From contig DAOWNX010000015.1 in assembly GCA_030642335.1 (NCBI GenBank), forward strand, positions 1 through 9,838: DNA of 9,838 nt, in the 5' to 3' direction. This stretch comes from Caldisericota bacterium. GTDB taxonomy: Bacteria; Caldisericota; Caldisericia; Caldisericales; Caldisericaceae. This document shows, piece by piece, positions 1 to 6,317 of the stretch (position 1 is the stretch's first letter; every line of letters begins with the position of its first letter). The notes under the pieces are model-generated. The model did no database searches. It saw nothing but the letters and a program-made list of their open reading frames with translations, and had not been told where the DNA came from. The position numbers and the translations under genes are program-made.

Positions 1-388
1 CTATCCGGATTTCGACAGATGGTTTAATATAATTTTTCACTTTTTCTGCCCATTCAATAAGAACAAATCCATCTCTGTCAAAGTATTCAAAAAACCCTAA
101 TTCATCAATTTCCTCAAGATCCTTCAATCTGTACAAATCAAAATGATAGAAAGGTACTTTTCCTGAATAATACTCTCTAATAAAAACAAATGTAGGACTA
201 TCAATATTTTCTTCTACGCCCAATCCTTCAGCAAATCCTTTTGCAAAAACAGTCTTACCGGCGCCTAATTTACCTTCAAGGCATAGCACTCCCTTCTTAA
301 TACCGCTATCAATAAGATGCATTGCAAGATTCTCGCCAATCGTCCTCGTCTCTTTCTCACTATGTGATACAATATTTGCATTTTTCAT
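1..388 (-). CDS. tsaE: tRNA threonylcarbamoyladenosine biosynthesis ATPase TsaE (5' part; runs off the left edge)
   Basis: TsaE is the cytoplasmic P-loop ATPase that works with TsaB and TsaD to install t6A at position 37 of ANN-decoding tRNAs. The first 129 codons are present, read leftward from the ATG at 386-388; no stop occurs before the edge. Visible family marks are the Walker A loop GKLGAGKT (residues 39-46), the SPTF switch segment (64-67), HFDLYRL (82-88) and an EWAEK segment near 112-116. The family is usually about 140-160 residues, so only a short C-terminal piece is missing. No strong Shine-Dalgarno precedes the ATG; a GAGCGAG-like stretch lies about 10 nt upstream. It is transcribed divergently from groES and has its own promoter candidate. 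Identification rests on several conserved motifs and is firm. Confidence 0.95.
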   Translation of the reverse strand, partial: MKNANIVSHSEKETRTIGENLAMHLIDSGIKKGVLCLEGKLGAGKTVFAKGFAEGLGVEENIDSPTFVFIREYYSGKVPFYHFDLYRLKDLEEIDELGFFEYFDRDGFVLIEWAEKVKNYIKPSVEIRI

Positions 389-407
389 TTTTTTATTACT
401 CGCTCAT

Positions 408-435
408 ATAATAACAAATATCACAAAACTTTCAA
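408..435 (-). promoter_or_regulatory. Candidate sigma-70-type promoter for tsaE
   Basis: Read on the minus strand, TTGAAA (430-435) is followed after 16 nt by TATTAT (408-413), placing a start near 401 and giving a leader of about 13 nt to tsaE. A second candidate lies just upstream (TTGAAA at 473-478 with TAATTT at 450-455, spacing 17). The region is so AT-rich that chance matches are likely, so either or both may be used. Confidence 0.4.
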
Positions 436-592
436 AGAAATAAGGATATAAATTATATAAAAAATAAATTGATTTCAACTTATCACAAAATTTTTGAGTT
501 TCAATCTATTTTAAAAAGACAATGTCATACAAGAATTTTTTCACTGGTTTAATAAGTATATGTTAATATTTTAAAAATTTTATTTTAAAGTA

Positions 593-620
593 TTGACATG
601 AAAACCAAACTTTATATAAT
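593..620 (+). promoter_or_regulatory. groESL promoter (sigma-70/sigma-A type)
   Basis: A consensus -35 TTGACA (593-598) and a consensus -10 TATAAT (615-620) are separated by 16 nt. Transcription should begin near 626-628, inside the left arm of the CIRCE operator. The 30 bases before the -35 are almost pure A/T and may act as an UP element. Two perfect hexamers at near-standard spacing in front of a chaperonin operon make this a confident call. Confidence 0.88.
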
Positions 621-624
621 ATGT

Positions 625-651
625 TTAGCACTCAAGGTAATAGAGTGCTAA
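625..651 (+). promoter_or_regulatory. CIRCE operator (HrcA binding site)
   Basis: This is a perfect inverted repeat, TTAGCACTC - 9 nt - GAGTGCTAA, identical to the CIRCE consensus. It begins five bases after the -10 box and covers the predicted transcription start, so bound HrcA would block initiation. The element also lies in the 5' untranslated region of the mRNA. HrcA repression relieved on heat shock, as GroEL becomes occupied, is established for this element. hrcA itself is not in the window. Confidence 0.97.
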
Positions 652-685
652 AAACAATAAATATAACAGAAAAGGAGGTTTTAGT

Positions 686-976
686 ATGGCTAAAATTGAA
701 CCAATTGGCGATCGTCTTGTGGTACAAATTAAAGAATCTGAGGAAAAAACAAAATCAGGCATTGTATTGCCAGATACAGCGAAAGAGAAGCCACAAAAAG
801 GAAAAGTCGTGGCAGTAGGCAGTGGTAAAATACTTGATAGTGGAAAAAGAGTCCCTCTTGAAGTAAAAAAGGGAGATATGGTAATTTTCTCCAAGTATGC
901 GGGAACAGAAATAAAATTGGAAGAGGAAAAGTATTTGATCCTTTCCGAAAATGACATTTTAGCAATTCTTAAATAA
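686..976 (+). CDS. groES: Co-chaperonin GroES (Hsp10)
   Basis: GroES is the heptameric lid that caps the GroEL ring and encloses the folding chamber in the cytoplasm. The 96-residue product has the normal family length. It shows the opening IEPIGDRLVV (residues 5-14), the mobile loop with KTKSGIVLPD (about 22-31) that contacts GroEL, and the C-terminal strand ending in ENDILAILK. The start is fixed by a strong AAGGAGGT Shine-Dalgarno (672-679) six bases upstream. It is the first gene of a CIRCE-regulated operon, and its stop codon overlaps the ribosome binding site of groEL. Nothing in it is odd. Confidence 0.98.
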   Translation: MAKIEPIGDRLVVQIKESEEKTKSGIVLPDTAKEKPQKGKVVAVGSGKILDSGKRVPLEVKKGDMVIFSKYAGTEIKLEEEKYLILSENDILAILK

Positions 977-987
977 GGAGGCAAAAC

Positions 988-2604
988 ATGGACGCAAAAC
1001 AAATTCTATTTAGCACAGATGTAAGAAAGGCCATAAAAGATGGTGTCGACAAATTAGCAAATACAGTAAAAGTTACACTTGGGCCAAAGGGAAGACACGT
1101 AGCATTAGAAAGAAAGTTTGGTTCTCCGTTACTCTCTGATGACGGTGTAACTATTGCAAAAGAAATTGAATTAGAAGATCCGAATGAGAATATTGGTGCA
1201 CAGCTTGTAAAAGAAGTGGCATCCAAGACAGAAGATATTGCAGGTGATGGCACAACAACTGCAACAGTACTAGCGCAAGTAATGGTCAACGAAGGGATAA
1301 AAAATGTTACTGCCGGTGCAGACCCATTGCTCCTTAAACGGGGAATGGATAAAGCTGTAAAAATAGTAGTAGAAAAAATGCAGCATCTTAAAAAAGACAT
1401 CAGCACAAATGAAGAAATCGCACAAATTGGAACAGTATCTTCAAAATATCAAGAAATAGGTACTGCCATTGCAAACGCCTTAGCAAAAGTAGGTCAAAAT
1501 GGTGTTATCACAGTCGAAGAATCGCAAGCACTAGGCATCGATGTAAAAACAGTTGAGGGTATGCAATTTGATAGGGGATATGTATCACCATATTTTGTGA
1601 CTGATCCCGACAGAATGGAAACAGAATTAAAAGATCCTTTTATAGTCATCACAGACAAAAAAATATCTTCAGTACAGGAATTTTTGCCACTTTTAGAGAA
1701 AGTTGTCCAGAAAGGTAAATCATTCCTCATTATTGCAGATGATTTAACCGGTGAAGCCCTTGCAACACTGGTACTTAATAAAATAAAAGGGACTTTCTCC
1801 TGTGTAGCAGTGAAAGCACCTGGATTTGGCGACAGAAGAAAAGCAATGCTTCAGGATATTGCAATTCTTACGGGAGGGCAAGTCATATCAGAAGATCTTG
1901 GACTTAAATTTGAAAGCGTAACACTTGATATGCTAGGAAGAGCAGATACCATAAAAGTAGACAAAGATAATACAACAATTGTCAGTGGAAAAGGAAACAA
2001 AAAAGATATAGATGCAAGAATCAACCAAATTAAGGAACAAGTTAAAACAACCACTTCAAATTATGACAAAGAGAAATTAGAAGAAAGGCTTGCAAAACTT
2101 GCTGGAGGCGTTGCAATCATCAAGGTAGGCGGCGCTACAGAAACAGAGATGAAGGAAATGAAGCACAGCGTAGAAGACGCAGTAGCCGCAACAAAAGCAG
2201 CTCTTGCTGAAGGCATTGTGGCAGGCGGAGGAATAATATATTTAAACACACTCCCTGCTCTTGATAAAATTACAGCAGAAGGAGACGAAAAAACAGGTAT
2301 TGAAATTGTAAAAAAAGCATTAAAAGAGCCAATAAAACTCATTGCACAGAATGCAGGATACGACGGAGTTATTGCACTTCATAAAGTATTGGACTCCAAG
2401 AAAAACATAGGATTTAATGCAGAAACAGGAAAATTTGAAGATATGTTTGAAGCAGGTATTATCGACCCACTCAAAGTTGTAAGAATTGCTCTACAAAATG
2501 CAGAAAGCATTGCATCACTCCTTATAAGTACAGAATCCATCGTTACAAGCATTCCCAAAGAAGAAAAACCAATGCCAGCTGCTCCACAATATCCAGGATA
2601 TTAA
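988..2604 (+). CDS. groEL: Chaperonin GroEL (Hsp60)
   Basis: GroEL is the double-ring ATP-dependent chaperonin that folds cytosolic proteins with GroES. The 538-residue product aligns by eye along its full length. ATP and catalytic residues are in place: LGPKG (31-35), Asp52 in SDDGVT, AGDGTTTAT with Asp87, and Asp397 in VEDAV (equivalent to E. coli Asp398). The nucleotide-contact segment IVAGGG follows. The start has an AAGGAGG site (975-981) that overlaps the groES stop, so the two genes are tightly linked. The tail is unusual: it ends PKEEKPMPAAPQYPGY (523-538) in place of the Gly-Gly-Met repeat common in bacterial GroEL. A strong terminator follows 17 nt after the stop. Confidence 0.98.
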   Translation: MDAKQILFSTDVRKAIKDGVDKLANTVKVTLGPKGRHVALERKFGSPLLSDDGVTIAKEIELEDPNENIGAQLVKEVASKTEDIAGDGTTTATVLAQVMVNEGIKNVTAGADPLLLKRGMDKAVKIVVEKMQHLKKDISTNEEIAQIGTVSSKYQEIGTAIANALAKVGQNGVITVEESQALGIDVKTVEGMQFDRGYVSPYFVTDPDRMETELKDPFIVITDKKISSVQEFLPLLEKVVQKGKSFLIIADDLTGEALATLVLNKIKGTFSCVAVKAPGFGDRRKAMLQDIAILTGGQVISEDLGLKFESVTLDMLGRADTIKVDKDNTTIVSGKGNKKDIDARINQIKEQVKTTTSNYDKEKLEERLAKLAGGVAIIKVGGATETEMKEMKHSVEDAVAATKAALAEGIVAGGGIIYLNTLPALDKITAEGDEKTGIEIVKKALKEPIKLIAQNAGYDGVIALHKVLDSKKNIGFNAETGKFEDMFEAGIIDPLKVVRIALQNAESIASLLISTESIVTSIPKEEKPMPAAPQYPGY

Positions 2605-2620
2605 CGTCTAAAAATAGAGT

Positions 2621-2651
2621 AAAAATGCCTCTCCTTATGAGAGGCATTTTT
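2621..2651 (+). terminator. Intrinsic terminator of the groESL operon
   Basis: A 13-bp perfect stem (2621-2633 with 2639-2651) closes a five-base CTTAT loop. The GC-containing core GCCTCTC/GAGAGGC is flanked by an A-run on the 5' side and a T-run on the 3' side. The A and T tracts make it formally bidirectional, but it lies directly after groEL and before a gap with no leftward gene. Confidence 0.93.
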
Positions 2652-2838
2652 ACTTATATCAAACCTTCATACTGAAGTATACAAACAATATTTTACATAA
2701 AACTTTTTCCTTTTACTGAAATCTGTAGGTTAAACAAAAAATTTAAACTCACATATTACAAAACAACAATTCCTAACGTAAACTTCGTAAAATACGATGT
2801 ACACCATTTTAAATACTTCCTCAAAACATCATCTCTCA
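2652..2838. other. Intergenic stretch with no recognised gene
   Basis: This is AT-rich sequence between the groEL terminator and the next promoter. No open frame with a ribosome binding site, RNA gene or convincing repeat is visible. A small CTTCA-TAC-TGAAG hairpin lies near 2665-2678 but has no T-run. Confidence 0.5.
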
Positions 2839-2866
2839 TTGTAAATCTGCAATCTTATTATATAAT
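2839..2866 (+). promoter_or_regulatory. Candidate promoter for the serine protease-DUF2892 pair
   Basis: TTGTAA (2839-2844) and a consensus TATAAT (2861-2866) are separated by 16 nt. The predicted start, near 2873, would coincide with the purine-rich Shine-Dalgarno stretch, leaving a leader of only about 12-15 nt. The -10 is convincing; the -35 matches four of six bases. Confidence 0.6.
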
Positions 2867-2887
2867 AGTAATGGGGAGGAGGGTATG

Positions 2888-3748
2888 ATGAATGAAGCAA
2901 ACAGCATTGTTACCATTTTATTCTGGTCTTTTATACTTCTTGCGCTGATCAGTCCTTGGTTTAGACAAAAAAATCTGGAAAGTGCACGACTTTCATTAAT
3001 ACACAAAATAGAAAAAAGGAGGAAATCGCGAGTTATCGCGCTTATTCACAGACAAGAAACAATGGCTTTACTCGGCTTCCCAATACTGAAATACATAAAT
3101 ATAGAGGACTCGGAAGCAATACTTCGAGCCATAAGATTAACACCAAATAAAATGCCTATAGATATTATCCTGCATACCCCGGGAGGGTTAGTACTCGCAA
3201 CGGAACAAATAGCCCACGCATTAATACAACACAAAGGAAAAGTCAGCGTATTTATTCCCCATTATGCAATGAGTGGGGGAACAATGATTTCTCTTGCCGC
3301 TAATGCGATTGTAATGGATGAAAACGCTGTTTTAGGTCCCGTAGATCCACAACTGGGACAGTATCCTGCTTCTTCCATTTTGAAAGTTTTAAAGGAAAAA
3401 AATAAAAATAAGATAGACGATGAAACATTAATTTTGGCAGATATGGCAAAAAAAGCTGAGCGCCAGGTAAAAACATTTGTCAGAACAATACTCATCTCAA
3501 ATGACTATTCTGAAAAAAAAGCCGAACAAATTGCAAAAATATTGACAGAAGGCAAATGGACTCATGATTATCCCATTACATATCAAGAAGCAAAAAAATT
3601 AGGGTTGAATGTTTTCAAAAATATACCAGAAGAAGTTTACTTGCTAATGAATCTATACCCTCAAAATCCAACTTTAAGACCGTCTGTATATTATGTGCCG
3701 TTTCCATATAAAAAACCAAAGAAAACACCAAAAAAACCATCAAAATGA
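2888..3748 (+). CDS. Membrane-anchored SDH/SppA-type Clp-fold serine protease
   Basis: Belongs to the SDH_sah family, membrane-bound relatives of SppA and ClpP with a crotonase-like fold. Residues 7-25 form one hydrophobic N-terminal segment, followed by a basic stretch. The Clp fold shows HTPGG (96-100), AMSGGT with the likely nucleophile Ser129, and GPVDPQLG (150-157). Length (286 aa) is typical. The family name comes from a reported serine dehydrogenase-proteinase; the real substrate is unknown, and membrane protein quality control is inference. Two adjacent ATGs exist (2885 and 2888); the second is chosen because the AGGAGG at 2877-2882 lies five bases before it and only two before the first. 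The C-terminus is rich in Lys and Pro. It overlaps the next gene by ATGA. Confidence 0.85.
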   Translation: MNEANSIVTILFWSFILLALISPWFRQKNLESARLSLIHKIEKRRKSRVIALIHRQETMALLGFPILKYINIEDSEAILRAIRLTPNKMPIDIILHTPGGLVLATEQIAHALIQHKGKVSVFIPHYAMSGGTMISLAANAIVMDENAVLGPVDPQLGQYPASSILKVLKEKNKNKIDDETLILADMAKKAERQVKTFVRTILISNDYSEKKAEQIAKILTEGKWTHDYPITYQEAKKLGLNVFKNIPEEVYLLMNLYPQNPTLRPSVYYVPFPYKKPKKTPKKPSK

Positions 3749-4038
3749 ACAATAACAATGATACAGTAAACATTAATAAAGCCGAAAGAATTGTAAGAGT
3801 AGCAATAGGGATTCTAATTTTCTATCTTGGCACTCAGGTAACAAATATCAAAAATTTGTTCGATACGAGCTATTATGTATCTCCTTCCGCAAAATACCTA
3901 TTTGCTCGGATAATTGCCTTATCTCCAAATACTTTTAGAATTATTGGCTGGTTTGTTGGATTTGTACTCATCTTTACGGGCATTAATGGCTTCTGCCCTT
4001 TCTATAAACTGTTTCACATCAATACAAATAAAAAATAA
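3745..4038 (+). CDS. Small DUF2892-like (YgaP transmembrane-type) inner-membrane protein
   Basis: This 97-residue protein carries the pattern of DUF2892: a short N-terminal arm with ERIVRVAIGI (14-23), a first membrane helix (about 16-30), a second helix (about 64-83), and the closing GFCPFYKLF with Cys84. The same module is found on YgaP-type rhodaneses, but no rhodanese domain is present. The loop between helices (about 31-63) is longer than in the compact family members I know. Its ATG overlaps the stop of the upstream protease gene (ATGA), so translation is probably coupled, and the two may act together at the membrane. Function of the family is not established; Cys84 could carry a sulfur or redox group, which is speculation. 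Confidence 0.75.
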   Translation: MNNNNDTVNINKAERIVRVAIGILIFYLGTQVTNIKNLFDTSYYVSPSAKYLFARIIALSPNTFRIIGWFVGFVLIFTGINGFCPFYKLFHINTNKK

Positions 4039-4040
4039 CA

Positions 4041-4058
4041 GAAAAAGAATACTTTTTT
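4041..4058. terminator. Weak hairpin between convergent genes
   Basis: AAAAAG (4042-4047) and CTTTTT (4052-4057) pair around an AATA loop just after the DUF2892 gene stop and before the end of the leftward acetyltransferase gene. The stem is short and AT-rich with no long T-run beyond it. It could assist termination in either direction, but the evidence is modest. Confidence 0.3.
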
Positions 4059-4069
4059 GATGCTTCAAG

Positions 4070-4696
4070 TTAAAGATCCTTGTAAAATAAATTTTTTACA
4101 AAAATCTTTTTAATAAAAAAGATTTTTTTTACCCAATATTTTTTTGTCTTATAAAAACCTATTTTATTGAACGCACAAATTGAATCCTTATTATAAGAAT
4201 CTATTGCAACACAAGCCTTTGAATATCCATGTTCCTTAAATACATCTATGGCATATTTTGCTTCATTGTATATCAAACCCAACCCGCGAAATTCTGGAAA
4301 TGTAAAACAATCAAAAAAATAGATATCATTTTTCCCCAATCGAAATAGCAAAAACTGCTCTTCAGAGCAGGCCAAAAAACAGTAAGAAACAAATTCTCCA
4401 TCGACAAAAGAAACAACAAGTTTTATTGTCGCAGAGAGCCTGTATTTAAAAATACGGAGTTTTTCATATCCCAGATTTTTTTTAATCTTGGCTTTCAAAA
4501 AGGATGGCAACTCATCAAAAGAATAAAATATTTTGCTTTCTGATTTTACTCTCGACTTCATAAACTTTACCTTATCAAAGGAAAGCTCAAAATAATAAAT
4601 AATGCGTTTTTCATAGATATTCGACTTTAATGTTTTTAAAAAATTTTCAGGTCCTATGCAAATCAAATAAAATAAAAGTAGTTTAATTCTTGCCAT
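4070..4696 (-). CDS. GNAT-family N-acetyltransferase
   Basis: This 208-residue protein has the GNAT acetyl-CoA signature: strand and loop CFTFPEFRGLGL with Arg137-Gly-Leu-Gly (motif A), the following helix, and motif B around SYNKDSICAFNKIGF near 165-180. It should transfer an acyl group from a CoA thioester; the acceptor is unknown. The N-terminal half is not recognisable beyond general family similarity. The last 25 residues are rich in Lys and Phe with an internal KKIFFIKKIF repeat, and the corresponding DNA forms an AT hairpin. No Shine-Dalgarno precedes the start; a TATAAT box on this strand ends five bases before the ATG, so the mRNA is probably leaderless. It is the only minus-strand gene in its neighbourhood and is convergent with the DUF2892 gene. 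Confidence 0.75.
   Translation of the reverse strand: MARIKLLLFYLICIGPENFLKTLKSNIYEKRIIYYFELSFDKVKFMKSRVKSESKIFYSFDELPSFLKAKIKKNLGYEKLRIFKYRLSATIKLVVSFVDGEFVSYCFLACSEEQFLLFRLGKNDIYFFDCFTFPEFRGLGLIYNEAKYAIDVFKEHGYSKACVAIDSYNKDSICAFNKIGFYKTKKYWVKKIFFIKKIFVKNLFYKDL
4100..4127 (+). terminator. AT-only hairpin with T-run inside the acetyltransferase 3' end (possible terminator for the upstream plus-strand operon)
   Basis: On the plus strand, 4100-4111 pairs perfectly with 4116-4127 (12 bp, loop AATA) and is followed by further T residues to 4130. Only one G-C pair is present, so stability is low. A second inverted repeat, 4080-4087 with 4094-4101, precedes it. Both lie antisense within codons for the Lys/Phe-rich tail of the leftward gene and are in the right place to end transcription coming from 3745-4038. 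Confidence 0.4.
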
Positions 4697-4701
4697 ATTT
4701 C

Positions 4702-4709
4702 ATTATAAT
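4702..4709. promoter_or_regulatory. Palindromic -10 box shared by two divergent leaderless promoters
   Basis: ATTATAAT is its own reverse complement, so it provides TATAAT in both directions: 4704-4709 rightward and 4702-4707 leftward. The rightward box is six bases before the metallopeptidase ATG (4716) and the leftward box five bases before the acetyltransferase ATG (4696). Starts 6-8 nt downstream would therefore fall on or next to each ATG, giving leaderless mRNAs. Candidate -35 matches are poor: TTTAAT (4682-4687, spacing 16) rightward, and TTGTGA (4723-4728 read leftward, spacing 15). No Shine-Dalgarno is present for either gene. Confidence 0.6.
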
Positions 4710-4715
4710 ATAAGC

Positions 4716-5093
4716 ATGGAAATCACAAAAGAACAATTTGAAGAAATAATTAAAGAAAGTTTGGAGGAAATACCTAACTACTTCAAAAAACACATTCAAA
4801 ATCTTGAATTTCTTACTATGGACTATCCAACAGTAGACATGTTGAAAAGAATACATCTTTACAAAAAGGGCACTTTGCTTGGGTTATACGAAGGGATACC
4901 TCTTAGAAGAAGAGGGCCAGGATATCAAGGAGTACTTCCAGACCGTATAATACTGTTTATCGGCCCTATCCTTCATGAAGCAAATAGAAAAAAAATACCA
5001 CTCAAAGAAAAAGTTAAAAAAGTATTAATGCATGAAATTGGTCACTATTTTGGACTTTCAGAAAAAGAGTTAAGAGAAATGGGGATTAGATGA
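4716..5093 (+). CDS. Small zincin-like metallopeptidase (Zincin_1/DUF1025 family)
   Basis: This 125-residue cytoplasmic protein belongs to the minimal zincin family. The N-terminal helix (TKEQFEEIIKESLEEIP, 4-20) is typical, as is the central LLGLYEGIPL segment and LPDRIILFIGPIL. The zinc site is HEIGHYFGLSE: His106 and His110 as ligands, Glu107 as the catalytic base, and Glu116 as the probable third ligand in an HExxHxxGxxE arrangement. Family members are compact single-domain proteins of this length, so it is intact; the physiological substrate is unknown. The start is supported by family N-terminal conservation even though no ribosome binding site exists; initiation is probably leaderless. 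The stop overlaps the next start (ATGA), implying translational coupling to the DUF4015 gene. Confidence 0.88.
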   Translation: MEITKEQFEEIIKESLEEIPNYFKKHIQNLEFLTMDYPTVDMLKRIHLYKKGTLLGLYEGIPLRRRGPGYQGVLPDRIILFIGPILHEANRKKIPLKEKVKKVLMHEIGHYFGLSEKELREMGIR

Positions 5094-6250
5094 AATTCAG
5101 AAGTATGATCAAAAAAAATCTATTTGCACTACTTATATTAATATTTGTATTTTCCACCGCAGAAACACTAAATGAAGCCAATTACACTCCTCACCAAACA
5201 CCATTCCCCGTTCAAAAAGAATGGGGAGCAATGGATATGTTAAAAAATGGAGGAACAATAAAGATACACCGTACTGCACGACCAAAAACACTAAAAGGAC
5301 TGTATATAACAGGATGGACTGCAGGCCTAGACCGGTTTAGCGATTATATAAAAATTGCAAAAGAAACTGAGATAAATACATTCATCATAGATATAAAAGA
5401 TGCAACGGGTTACCTCTCTTATGAATCAACTGTGCCTCTTTCAAAAGATATAAATTCTTCAATCAGAAAAATAAGCAATATACAAAAGATTGTTGCACAG
5501 TGTAAAGAAAACGGTATCTATCCTGTTGCAAGAATCGTTGTATTTAAAGATCCGCTTCTTGCTGCTAAAAGAAAGGATCTCGTAATCAAAAAAAGTAATG
5601 GGGCAATCTATTATGATAGAAGCAATATTTCCTGGGTTGACCCGTATTCAGAAACAGTATGGCAATACAATGTGGATATAGCAGAAGAAGCTATTTCAAT
5701 GGGTTTCGAAGAAATACAATTTGACTATATACGTTTCCCAGCTGTGCCAAATAGCATAGAACTTTTATATCCTTACAATAAAAAAGCCATTTCTAAAGAA
5801 GACAATATCCAGTTGTTCCTTAAATATGCAACAGACCGAATACATAAATACGGAGTAAAAGTAGAAGTGGATATATTTGGTTTGGTGCTATCTGCAATAG
5901 ATGATTTGGGGATAGGTCAAAATCTTGAAAAAATAGCTACCTACGCTGATTACTTATGCCCTATGGTTTACCCATCACATTACGCGCGAGGAAGTTATGA
6001 CATCAAAGATCCCGATGCCCATCCTTACGAAACAATTCTTAAGTCCCTTCAGGATGGAATAAAACGTCTTAAAGCAACCGATTCAAAATGCGAACTTATA
6101 CCGTATCTTCAAGATTTTTCATTGTACCATTTTTACGGGAAAAATAAGGTACAGCTAGAAAAAAAGGCAGTTTATGATAATGGAATAGCCGATTGGTTTC
6201 TGTGGAATGCAGAAAATCTATATACAATAGATGCGTTAGAAAAAGAATAG
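5090..6250 (+). CDS. Exported DUF4015 putative glycoside hydrolase (TIM-barrel)
   Basis: This 386-residue protein starts with a basic end (MKFRSMIKK) and a hydrophobic segment (about 10-23). This is a signal peptide, possibly cleaved after FSTA (21-24), or a membrane anchor; there is no lipobox cysteine. From about residue 67 it matches the DUF4015 family: KGLYITGW, FIIDIKDATG with Asp101 and Asp104, EIQFDYIRFP (208-217), and YLCPMVYPSHY (288-298). These acidic strand ends resemble TIM-barrel glycosidase active sites, but no activity is proven for the family. It is likely to act on cell-envelope or extracellular polysaccharide, which is inference. It is coupled by ATGA to the metallopeptidase gene. 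No clear terminator follows. Confidence 0.87.
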   Translation: MKFRSMIKKNLFALLILIFVFSTAETLNEANYTPHQTPFPVQKEWGAMDMLKNGGTIKIHRTARPKTLKGLYITGWTAGLDRFSDYIKIAKETEINTFIIDIKDATGYLSYESTVPLSKDINSSIRKISNIQKIVAQCKENGIYPVARIVVFKDPLLAAKRKDLVIKKSNGAIYYDRSNISWVDPYSETVWQYNVDIAEEAISMGFEEIQFDYIRFPAVPNSIELLYPYNKKAISKEDNIQLFLKYATDRIHKYGVKVEVDIFGLVLSAIDDLGIGQNLEKIATYADYLCPMVYPSHYARGSYDIKDPDAHPYETILKSLQDGIKRLKATDSKCELIPYLQDFSLYHFYGKNKVQLEKKAVYDNGIADWFLWNAENLYTIDALEKE

Positions 6251-6284
6251 TACAAAATAAAACTATTAAATTGAAACAACAAAT

Positions 6285-6290
6285 TATAAT
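6285..6290 (+). promoter_or_regulatory. Possible -10 box for the dehydrogenase operon
   Basis: A consensus TATAAT is placed to give a start near 6297 and a leader of about 21 nt carrying the AAGGAAAG ribosome binding site (6305-6312). No acceptable -35 lies at 16-18 nt; a TTGAAA at 6271-6276 is only 8 nt away. The four-gene operon may alternatively be read through from the upstream pair, since no terminator separates them. Confidence 0.35.
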
Positions 6291-6317
6291 AATAAACCGT
6301 GAATAAGGAAAGAAAAA

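Noticed and set aside
478..560. Short palindromes in the tsaE-groES gap (for example CAAAATTTTTG)
   Set aside because: They are a few A/T pairs without loops, expected by chance in sequence this AT-rich.
621..818. A 65-codon plus-strand frame starting upstream of groES
   Set aside because: Its start lies at the -10/CIRCE region, it has no ribosome binding site, and most of it overlaps groES in another frame.
969..1406. A 145-codon open frame on the minus strand inside groEL
   Set aside because: It lies wholly antisense to a certain groEL, has no ribosome binding site, and its Ser/Thr/Ala-rich translation is what an antisense frame of groEL would give.
2652..2884. Possible small RNA or riboswitch in the gap after groEL
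   Set aside because: Only a five-base-pair hairpin is visible and no T-run or recognised aptamer core follows it; a promoter at the right end explains the gap.
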